A stretch of DNA of 5,363 nucleotides from an uncultured Haemophilus sp. (GTDB lineage: Bacteria; Pseudomonadota; Gammaproteobacteria; Enterobacterales; Pasteurellaceae). The position numbers and the translations under genes are program-made. The stretch's first letter is position 1; the number at the start of each line of letters is the position of its first letter. The stretch is taken from NCBI GenBank assembly GCA_902482195.1, contig CABSZQ010000112.1, positions 1 through 5,363 of the forward strand, given 5' to 3'. Positions 1-5,363 of this stretch are shown piece by piece. The notes beneath the pieces are model-generated. The model saw only the letters and a list, made by a program, of their open reading frames with translations. It was not told where the DNA came from and did not search any database.

Positions 1-1280
1 TTGCAGATGGTGTCGTGACTCAACGTCTTGCTCAAGCAGGCGCAAAAATTTTCATTGGTCACCAAGCGGAAAATGTGCAAGGGGCAAGTGTAGTTGTTGT
101 ATCAAGCGCGATCCATGAAGATAACCCAGAATTAATTGCCGCAAAACAAAATCGTATTCCAGTGATTCAGCGAGCACAAATGTTAGCTGAAATTATGCGT
201 TTTCGTCATGGTATTGCAGTTGCGGGTACCCATGGTAAAACCACAACTACTGCCATGATTTCGATGGTGTATACTCAAGCGAAATTGGATCCAACTTTCG
301 TTAATGGTGGTTTAGTTAAATCAGCCGGTAAAAATGCGCATTTAGGTGCAAGTCGCTATTTAATTGCAGAAGCAGATGAAAGTGATGCGTCTTTCCTACA
401 CTTGCAACCAATGGTTTCTGTGGTAACCAATATTGAACCGGATCATATGGATACGTACGGCGGTGATTTTGAAAAAATGAAAGCCACCTACGTGAAGTTC
501 TTACATAACTTACCATTCTACGGTTTAGCGGTTATGTGTGCAGATGATGCGGTATTAATGGAACTTGTTCCTCAAGTTGGACGCCAAGTGTTAACCTATG
601 GTTTCAGTGAACATGCAGACTATCGTATCGAAGATTATGAACAAACGGGTTTCCAAGGCCATTACACCGTAGTTTGCCCAAGTGGTGAACGCATCAATGT
701 ATTATTGAATGTGCCAGGTAAACACAATGCGTTAAATGCGACGGCCGCACTTGCTGTAGCAAAAGAAGAAGGCATTGGTAATGAAGCGATTTTAGAAGCA
801 CTTGCTGATTTCCAAGGTGCGGGCCGACGTTTTGACCAATTAGGTGAGTTTATCCGTCCAAATGGTAAAGTATGCTTAGTGGATGATTATGGTCATCACC
901 CAACAGAAGTTGATGTAACAATTAAAGCAGCACGTGAAGGTTGGGGAGATAAACGTATTGTCATGATCTTCCAGCCTCACCGTTATTCACGTACTCGCGA
1001 TTTATTTGATGAATTCGTGCAAGTATTATCCCAAGTGGATGCATTGATTATGTTAGACGTGTATGCGGCAGGTGAAGCACCAATCGTCGGTGCAGATAGT
1101 AAAGCACTTTGTCGTTCTATTCGTAATCTAGGAAAAGTCGATCCAATTTTAGTTTCTGATACGGAACAACTTGGCGATGTATTAGATCAAATTATTCAAG
1201 ATGGTGATTTAATTCTTGCCCAAGGTGCGGGAAGTGTAAGCAAAATTTCTCGTGGTTTAGCTGAGCGTTGGAAAGCATAA
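1..1280 (+). CDS. murC: UDP-N-acetylmuramate--L-alanine ligase MurC, 5' end cut off by window
   Basis: MurC is the cytoplasmic ATP-dependent ligase that adds L-alanine to UDP-N-acetylmuramate, the first step of the peptidoglycan stem peptide. The frame is open from the left edge (first full codon at base 3, reading [10 protein letters not shown]) to TAA at 1278-1280, giving 425 visible residues. Alignment from memory with E. coli MurC puts the first residue near position 52, so about 51 residues are missing, including the N-terminal GxGGxGM nucleotide-binding motif; the full length would be about 475, normal for the family. Visible Mur ligase marks are the ATP P-loop GTHGKTTTT (from base 225), EADESDASF, the TNIEPDHMD segment, the GKHNALNA stretch, and the C-terminal [10 protein letters not shown] and FQPHRYSRT motifs. 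The GTG at base 15 lies inside the gene and is not the start. ddlB follows after 58 bases. Identification is very secure. Confidence 0.97.
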   Translation, partial: ADGVVTQRLAQAGAKIFIGHQAENVQGASVVVVSSAIHEDNPELIAAKQNRIPVIQRAQMLAEIMRFRHGIAVAGTHGKTTTTAMISMVYTQAKLDPTFVNGGLVKSAGKNAHLGASRYLIAEADESDASFLHLQPMVSVVTNIEPDHMDTYGGDFEKMKATYVKFLHNLPFYGLAVMCADDAVLMELVPQVGRQVLTYGFSEHADYRIEDYEQTGFQGHYTVVCPSGERINVLLNVPGKHNALNATAALAVAKEEGIGNEAILEALADFQGAGRRFDQLGEFIRPNGKVCLVDDYGHHPTEVDVTIKAAREGWGDKRIVMIFQPHRYSRTRDLFDEFVQVLSQVDALIMLDVYAAGEAPIVGADSKALCRSIRNLGKVDPILVSDTEQLGDVLDQIIQDGDLILAQGAGSVSKISRGLAERWKA

Positions 1281-1295
1281 ATACACTGAAAAATA

Positions 1296-1304
1296 ACCGC
1301 ACTT
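1296..1304 (-). repeat. Haemophilus-type DNA uptake signal sequence (core), murC-ddlB gap
   Basis: The + strand reads ACCGCACTT, the exact reverse complement of the 9-base Haemophilus influenzae uptake signal core AAGTGCGGT. On the - strand the core is preceded by AA and followed by TATTTTT, then a second A/T patch (TATTTAT) about one helical turn away, resembling the extended Haemophilus consensus. Such repeats mark DNA for preferential uptake by competent cells. It lies 16 bases after the murC stop. I see no inverted partner nearby, so it does not look like the paired-signal type of terminator. Confidence 0.85.
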
Positions 1305-1338
1305 TTGACGAAGAATAAAAAGAAAACAGGATAAAACA

Positions 1339-2259
1339 ATGAATTTAAAACAAGAAAAAATTGCTGTGTTGTTAGGTGGCACATCAGCTGAACGTGAAGT
1401 TTCTCTTAATTCTGGCGCAGCCGTGTTAAACGCATTAGTGAGCCAAGGTTATAATGCACATGGTATCGATCCTAAAGAATATAATGTCGCGAATTTAAAG
1501 GCTGATGGTTTTGATCGTGTCTTTAACATTTTACATGGTCGTGGTGGTGAAGATGGCACCATGCAAGGTTTATTAGAACAAATCGGTTTGCCTTATACGG
1601 GTTGTGGCGTGATGGCTTCAGCATTAACCATGGATAAAATGCGTACTAAAATGTTATGGAAAGCCTTTGGTTTACCTGTTGCCGATATGGAGATTGTGAC
1701 TAAAGAAAACGCTCACGAACTAAACCCACAAGCTGTGGTCGAAAAATTAGGTTTACCTTTGATGGTTAAGCCGTCTCTTGAAGGTTCAAGTGTGGGTTTA
1801 ACAAAAGTAAAAGCAGTCGAAGAATTAAAAAGTGCGGTCGATTACGCACTTAAATTTGATAACACCATTTTGATTGAAGAATGGTTGGCTGGCGATGAAT
1901 TAACTGTGCCTGTTTTAGGTGGCGAAGTATTGCCTGCTGTTCGCATTGTGCCAGAAGGTGAGTTTTATGATTACGATGCGAAATATATTTCAGATAACAC
2001 TCAATATTTTTGCCCTGCCGGCCTTTCAGCTGAACGAGAGCAAGAATTAGCGAAATTAGTTAAACGTGCTTATGACGTTGTGGGTTGTCGTGGCTGGAGC
2101 CGCATTGATGTGATGACTGATGCACAAGGTGATTTCCGTTTAGTCGAAGTAAACACGAACCCTGGCATGACAAGTCACAGTTTATTCCCTAAATCTGCAT
2201 CAACAGTCGGTATTTCATTTGAACAACTCGTCGTGAAAATTTTGGAGTTGAGTGCGTAA
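1339..2259 (+). CDS. ddlB: D-alanine--D-alanine ligase DdlB
   Basis: DdlB is a cytoplasmic ATP-grasp enzyme that joins two D-alanines to make the dipeptide later added by MurF to the peptidoglycan precursor; it is the target of D-cycloserine. The 306 residues equal the length of E. coli DdlB. The N-terminal domain opens with the [16 protein letters not shown] block (Glu18, counterpart of E. coli Glu15), followed by HGRGGEDG (66-73) and [16 protein letters not shown] (85-100, Lys100 being the ATP-binding lysine). The ATP-grasp part shows VKP (Lys144), EGSSVG (148-153, Ser150), FYDYDAKY (209-216, Lys215 and Tyr216), SRID (Asp257) and [12 protein letters not shown] (269-280, metal ligands Glu270 and Asn272). 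All expected catalytic residues are there. The ATG is supported by AGGA at 1328-1331, seven bases upstream. The stop overlaps the ftsQ start by one base. An uptake signal lies inside the gene. Confidence 0.97.
   Translation: MNLKQEKIAVLLGGTSAEREVSLNSGAAVLNALVSQGYNAHGIDPKEYNVANLKADGFDRVFNILHGRGGEDGTMQGLLEQIGLPYTGCGVMASALTMDKMRTKMLWKAFGLPVADMEIVTKENAHELNPQAVVEKLGLPLMVKPSLEGSSVGLTKVKAVEELKSAVDYALKFDNTILIEEWLAGDELTVPVLGGEVLPAVRIVPEGEFYDYDAKYISDNTQYFCPAGLSAEREQELAKLVKRAYDVVGCRGWSRIDVMTDAQGDFRLVEVNTNPGMTSHSLFPKSASTVGISFEQLVVKILELSA
1830..1838 (+). repeat. Haemophilus-type DNA uptake signal sequence (core) inside ddlB
   Basis: A perfect AAGTGCGGT core on the + strand, preceded by AAA. It lies within ddlB, where it overlaps codons for Lys-Ser-Ala-Val (residues 164-167), a surface-type region between ATP-grasp motifs. 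An inverted CGCACTT follows at 1845-1851, so a 7-base-pair stem with an 8-base loop is possible. The A/T flank after the core is weaker than in the murC-ddlB copy. Confidence 0.8.
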
Positions 2260-3044
2260 TGAATGTAATTAAGCGCAAAAATACACCGCCAACGCAATTT
2301 GGTCGCTCATCTAACGGAGAAGGTAAATTCCGTTTTATGTTGCCGATTAAACTTGCTTTGGTGTTACTTTGTGCGGGGCTAGGGTATTTCGTTTATTCAA
2401 ACTGGCAGAGTTGGCTTGAAAGCTTAGACGGTGATAGAAAAATTACTGCCTATGCATTAGTGGGCCAAAATGAATTTACCACTTATCCGGATGTGCAAGA
2501 TGTGTTGCTTAAAATGGGCTCTCTCAAGGGTTTTTGGGGACAAGACGTTAAGCAAATTCAAGAGCAGCTTGAAACGATTCCTTGGGTAAAAGGTGCGGTG
2601 GTTCGTAAAATTTGGCCAAATCGTTTAAGTATCTGGTTATCCGAATATCAGCCAGTCGCCATTTGGAACAAAACAGAGTTCGTTACAAAAGACGGAACAG
2701 TTTTCCAATTGCCGATGGATAAGCTAAAAGAAAAAGCTTTACCTTATTTAGGTGGTCCGGATTATCAAAGCTTGAAAGTATTAGAGGCTTGGAATCAAAT
2801 TTTTGCTGATTTTAAAGCGAAAAATTTGGTGGTTAAAGGTGTGACAATTGATGATCGTGGTGCGTGGCAAGTTACGCTAGATAATGATATAGTATTGAAA
2901 CTTGGGCGCGGAGATTGGAAACCAAAATTAGATCGATTTGTAACGATTTATCCACAAATTGAAGTGCCTGAAGGTAAACGAATTGATTATGTAGATTTGC
3001 GCTATGCATCTGCATCAGCAGCGGTTGGATTGACAGAGAAATAA
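2259..3044 (+). CDS. ftsQ: Cell division protein FtsQ
   Basis: FtsQ is a bitopic inner-membrane protein of the divisome; its periplasmic part binds FtsB and FtsL and joins the Z ring to septal peptidoglycan synthesis. The 261-residue product has the family layout: a basic cytoplasmic tail (1-27), one transmembrane segment (about 28-47, with the run LALVLLCAGLGYFVY), a POTRA domain (about 62-130, with the typical IPWVKGAVVRKIWPNRLSI stretch), then the beta domain with EYQPVAIWN (129-137), LDNDIVLKLGRGDW (207-220) and the end motif RIDYVDLRY (241-249). E. coli FtsQ has 276 residues; this one stops only a few residues after the last conserved block, with a one-residue insertion and Leu where E. 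coli has Trp. The start ATG shares the last A of the ddlB stop (TAATG) with GGAG at 2244-2247 upstream, which suggests translational coupling. The sequence diverges much more from E. coli than its neighbours do, as is usual for FtsQ. Confidence 0.95.
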   Translation: MNVIKRKNTPPTQFGRSSNGEGKFRFMLPIKLALVLLCAGLGYFVYSNWQSWLESLDGDRKITAYALVGQNEFTTYPDVQDVLLKMGSLKGFWGQDVKQIQEQLETIPWVKGAVVRKIWPNRLSIWLSEYQPVAIWNKTEFVTKDGTVFQLPMDKLKEKALPYLGGPDYQSLKVLEAWNQIFADFKAKNLVVKGVTIDDRGAWQVTLDNDIVLKLGRGDWKPKLDRFVTIYPQIEVPEGKRIDYVDLRYASASAAVGLTEK

Positions 3045-3072
3045 AAAATAATTCATTGGGTGTAATAATAAA

Positions 3073-4347
3073 ATGGCAAAAGAGTTGGAACCGAAAGTAA
3101 TTGTAGGTCTTGAAGTTGGTACATCAAAAGTAGTAGCTGTCGTTGGGGAAGTGCTTCCTGATGGCGTAGTAAATGTACTTGGCGTGGGTAGTTGTCCATC
3201 AAAAGGGATTGATCGTGGCAGTATTACTGATTTAGATGCTGTCGTTAACTCTATCCAACGTGCCATTGAGGCAGCTGAATCAATGGCTGATTGCCAAATT
3301 ATGAGCGTGACTCTTGCGATTACAGGTGAACATATTCAAAGCCTGAATGAGAGCGGCTTTGTTGCTATTTCTGAAAATGAAGTAACTCAAGATGAAATTG
3401 ATGATGCTTTACATACAGCGAGCTCAGTGAAATTACCTGAGGGTCTTTCTTTATTACACATCATTCCACAAGAATATGCCGTAGATAAACAAGTTAATAT
3501 TAAAAATCCATTAGGTTTACAAGGTGTTCGTTTAAAAGCAAACGTACACTTAATTGCGTGTCACCAAGACTGGCAAAATAACTTGAAAAAAGCAGTTGAG
3601 CGTTGTGGATTACAAGTTGATAAAGTTGTGTTTTCCGGCTTTGCAGCAACACATTCTGTTTTAACTGAAGATGAAAAAGATCTTGGTGTTTGCTTAGTTG
3701 ATTTCGGTGCAGGCACCATGAATATGATGGTTTATACCAATGGCTCATTGCGTTTCAGTAAGGTTATTCCTTACGCAGGAAATATTGTAACGAACGATAT
3801 TGCTCATGCATGTACCGTTTCTCGTGCAGAGGCAGAGCGCATTAAAGTGAATTATGCGAGTGCATTATATCCGGCACGTTTACATGGTGATAAGAAAATT
3901 GAAGTGGCAAGTATTGGTGGTCGAGCACCACGAGCCTTAACAAAAAGTGATTTATCTTTAATCACTTCAGCAAGATATATTGAACTATTAGGCGTTGTTA
4001 AGGACGAATTAGATAAGCTTAAAGCAGATTTAGAAACCAAACATATTAAATTTGAATTAATTGCGGGTGTAGTTATTACCGGTGGTGGTGCACAGATTGA
4101 AGACTTAAAAGATTGTGCATCAAGTGTATTTGGTTGCCAGGTACGTATTGGTAGTCCACTAAATATCACGGGGTTAACAGATTATGTAAACCGTCCGCAA
4201 TATTCAACCGTCGTGGGATTACTACAATATCATCATCAAAATAGTGATAATGATCCGGTGGATAGTAACTATGGTGATGAAGCATTAGGCAAAAAATTCT
4301 GGAAAGGCCTTAAAAATATTTTCAATAAAGTGAAATCAGAATTTTGA
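3073..4347 (+). CDS. ftsA: Cell division protein FtsA (actin-like FtsZ anchor)
   Basis: FtsA is an actin-family ATP-binding protein that tethers FtsZ filaments to the inner membrane and recruits later division proteins. The 424-residue product aligns from its first residue with E. coli FtsA (420), which supports this start. Phosphate-1 motif: GLEVGTSKV (12-20). The 1C domain unique to FtsA spans about 85-165 and includes [10 protein letters not shown] and GLQGVRLKA. Phosphate-2: [10 protein letters not shown] (209-218), where E. coli has Asp instead of Asn217. Adenosine motif: [14 protein letters not shown] (332-345). NITGLTDY (364-371) and STVVGLL complete the core. A polar linker (about 387-406) leads to a C-terminal amphipathic helix rich in Lys, Phe and Trp ([18 protein letters not shown], 407-424), the expected membrane-targeting sequence. 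It follows ftsQ by 28 bases; the ribosome-binding site is poor (see findings). ftsZ starts 86 bases downstream. Confidence 0.97.
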   Translation: MAKELEPKVIVGLEVGTSKVVAVVGEVLPDGVVNVLGVGSCPSKGIDRGSITDLDAVVNSIQRAIEAAESMADCQIMSVTLAITGEHIQSLNESGFVAISENEVTQDEIDDALHTASSVKLPEGLSLLHIIPQEYAVDKQVNIKNPLGLQGVRLKANVHLIACHQDWQNNLKKAVERCGLQVDKVVFSGFAATHSVLTEDEKDLGVCLVDFGAGTMNMMVYTNGSLRFSKVIPYAGNIVTNDIAHACTVSRAEAERIKVNYASALYPARLHGDKKIEVASIGGRAPRALTKSDLSLITSARYIELLGVVKDELDKLKADLETKHIKFELIAGVVITGGGAQIEDLKDCASSVFGCQVRIGSPLNITGLTDYVNRPQYSTVVGLLQYHHQNSDNDPVDSNYGDEALGKKFWKGLKNIFNKVKSEF

Positions 4348-4372
4348 TCATTTTGGCTTTTTCATTTACAAT
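4344..4372 (+). promoter_or_regulatory. Candidate sigma70 promoter upstream of ftsZ
   Basis: TTGATC (4344-4349, 4 of 6 matches to TTGACA) is followed after 17 bases by TACAAT (4367-4372, 5 of 6 matches to TATAAT). The -35 element overlaps the ftsA stop codon. Initiation would fall near 4379, giving an ftsZ leader of about 55 bases. A second reading, TTTACA (4365-4370) with a weak TTTATT at 4388-4393, is possible. AT-rich DNA yields such matches by chance, so this is inference; a separate ftsZ promoter would fit the known need for more FtsZ than FtsA. Confidence 0.35.
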
Positions 4373-4400
4373 AGAAAAAATTTAACTTTTATTAATGTGC

Positions 4401-4417
4401 TAGCAGAGTATTAGCAG
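4401..4417 (+). repeat. Short direct repeat TAGCAG x2 in the ftsZ leader
   Basis: TAGCAG occurs at 4401-4406 and again at 4412-4417, start to start 11 bases, about one helical turn. It sits just upstream of the ftsZ Shine-Dalgarno (GGAG, 4422-4425). The first copy overlaps the palindrome GCTAGC (4399-4404). It may be chance; no known binding motif was recognised. Confidence 0.4.
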
Positions 4418-4433
4418 TAACGGAGAACAGCAA

Positions 4434-5363
4434 ATGTTATACCCAGAGTATGGTGATTTTGAAGAGCAAACAGGTGCACTGATTAAGGTTGTCGGTGTCG
4501 GTGGAGGCGGCGGTAACGCAGTTAACCACATGGTTGCTAATATGGTGCAACAAGAATTCAATGGTAATTTCTTGGGCGAGAGTGCAATTGATAGCGAAGA
4601 ACACGGTAAAATCGTATTCTATGCGGTGAATACCGATGCGCAAGCATTACGCAAAAGCCAAGTTCAACAAACTGTACAAATTGGTGGGGCAACAACGAAA
4701 GGTCTTGGTGCAGGCGCAAACCCAAATGTAGGTCGTAAAGCGGCTGAAGATGACCAAGAAGAAATCCGTAAAATGCTTGAAGGTGCAGACATGGTCTTTA
4801 TCGCTGCCGGTATGGGTGGTGGTACAGGTACTGGTGCCGCACCAATCGTCGCTAAAGTTGCAAAAGAATTAGGCATTTTAACTGTTGCTGTTGTTACTAA
4901 GCCATTTAGCTTTGAAGGCAAAAAACGTATGCAATTTGCTGAATTAGGGATTAAAGATCTTTCACAATACGTGGATTCAATGATCATTATTCCTAACCAA
5001 CAAATCCAAAAAGTTCTCCCGAAAAATGCAACGTTAATTGATGCTTTTGCTGCTGCAAATGATGTATTACGTAACTCTGTTATGGGCATCTCCGATATGA
5101 TTACCTCTCCAGGTTTAATCAATGTGGACTTTGCTGACGTAAGAACCGTTATGTCGGAAATGGGCCAAGCGATGATTGGTTTTGGTTCTGCTCAAAGTGA
5201 ACCAGGTGCGGGTCGTGCAGAAGAAGCGGCGCGTCTTGCAATTAAAAATGATTTATTAGAGAAAGTCGATCTTTCTAATGCTAAGGGTATCCTTGTTAAT
5301 ATTACCTCAGGTATGGATCTCGGCTTTGACGAATTTAACGTGGTGGGTGACACAGTAGGTAGT
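4434..5363 (+). CDS. ftsZ: Cell division protein FtsZ, 3' end cut off by window
   Basis: FtsZ is the tubulin-like GTPase that polymerises at midcell into the Z ring. The frame runs from ATG at 4434 without a stop to the window edge (310 residues). The start is supported by GGAG at 4422-4425, eight bases upstream, and by the MLYPEY opening I recall for Haemophilus FtsZ. Visible motifs: [13 protein letters not shown] (21-33), AVNTDAQAL (64-72), KGLGAGANP (89-97), the tubulin signature GGGTGTG (128-134), [12 protein letters not shown] (155-166) and the T7 synergy loop NVDFADVRT (230-238) with Asp232 and Asp235, counterparts of E. coli Asp209 and Asp212. The GTPase machinery is thus complete. Compared with E. 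coli there is a 19-residue insertion between residues 35 and 60 and a 3-residue insertion near 255-260. The missing part (about 110 residues if the length is as in H. influenzae) holds the rest of the C-terminal domain, the linker and the tail that binds FtsA and ZipA. Confidence 0.97.
   Translation, partial: MLYPEYGDFEEQTGALIKVVGVGGGGGNAVNHMVANMVQQEFNGNFLGESAIDSEEHGKIVFYAVNTDAQALRKSQVQQTVQIGGATTKGLGAGANPNVGRKAAEDDQEEIRKMLEGADMVFIAAGMGGGTGTGAAPIVAKVAKELGILTVAVVTKPFSFEGKKRMQFAELGIKDLSQYVDSMIIIPNQQIQKVLPKNATLIDAFAAANDVLRNSVMGISDMITSPGLINVDFADVRTVMSEMGQAMIGFGSAQSEPGAGRAEEAARLAIKNDLLEKVDLSNAKGILVNITSGMDLGFDEFNVVGDTVGS

Noticed and set aside
15..17. GTG as a possible start of murC
   Set aside because: The frame is open upstream to the window edge and the codons before it (ADGV) continue the MurC match, so the true start lies outside the window.
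744..752. GCCGCACTT in murC as an inverted uptake signal
   Set aside because: One mismatch to the core and it encodes a conserved Ala-rich MurC stretch; not called.
1281..1338. Rho-independent terminator between murC and ddlB
   Set aside because: No stem followed by a U run is visible; the gap holds only the uptake signal and the ddlB ribosome-binding site.
2591..2599. AGGTGCGGT in ftsQ as a third uptake signal
   Set aside because: One mismatch at the second base of the core and no supporting flanks; could be a degenerate signal but not called.
3030..3035. Perfect -35 hexamer TTGACA at the end of ftsQ, as a promoter for ftsA
   Set aside because: The best -10-like hexamers (AATAAT at 3047-3052 and 3064-3069) give spacers of 11 and 28 bases; nothing fitting lies at 16-18 bases.
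3852..4169. 105-codon open frame on the - strand opposite ftsA
   Set aside because: Fully inside ftsA, no recognisable domain or supporting start signal; a shadow frame.
4664..5122. 152-codon open frame on the - strand opposite ftsZ
   Set aside because: It lies wholly within the conserved ftsZ reading frame, its composition (Ala, Pro, Ser, Ile rich) is what antisense of a Gly/Ala-rich gene gives, and no family is recognisable.

Overview
The window is a 5.4 kb piece of the division and cell wall (dcw) cluster of a gamma-proteobacterium. It holds, all on the + strand, the end of murC, complete ddlB, ftsQ and ftsA, and the first 310 codons of ftsZ. This is the canonical enterobacterial/Pasteurellaceae order (murC-ddlB-ftsQ-ftsA-ftsZ). 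The DNA is AT-rich. The MurC, DdlB, FtsA and FtsZ proteins read like those of Haemophilus influenzae as I remember them. Two perfect copies of the Haemophilus-type uptake signal core AAGTGCGGT are present, and I saw no copy of the Actinobacillus pleuropneumoniae-type core ACAAGCGGT. I therefore infer a Haemophilus or close Aggregatibacter relative. FtsQ and the FtsZ N-terminus do not match my memory of H. influenzae exactly, so H. parainfluenzae or a similar species is plausible, but the species cannot be fixed here.

Layout: 1-1280 is murC without its first ~51 codons. A 58-base gap follows, carrying an inverted uptake signal and the ddlB Shine-Dalgarno. ddlB (1339-2259) contains the second uptake signal. 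ftsQ (2259-3044) starts on the last base of the ddlB stop codon (TAATG). After a 28-base gap with no convincing Shine-Dalgarno comes ftsA (3073-4347). An 86-base leader (4348-4433) holds a candidate promoter and a short direct repeat, then a good Shine-Dalgarno, and ftsZ runs from 4434 off the right edge.

The genes act together at the division site. MurC adds L-alanine to UDP-MurNAc, and DdlB makes the D-Ala-D-Ala dipeptide that ends the peptidoglycan stem peptide. FtsZ forms the cytokinetic ring, FtsA anchors it to the membrane, and FtsQ links the ring to the periplasmic FtsB/FtsL complex and septal wall synthesis. Tight spacing and common direction indicate co-transcription.

No new system is visible: this is a conserved core locus. 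The points worth a second look are lineage-level details: a 19-residue insertion in the FtsZ GTPase domain, an Asp-to-Asn change in the FtsA phosphate-2 motif, a shortened and altered FtsQ C-terminus, the uptake signals, and the ftsA-ftsZ leader. No stretch longer than 300 bases lacks a gene.
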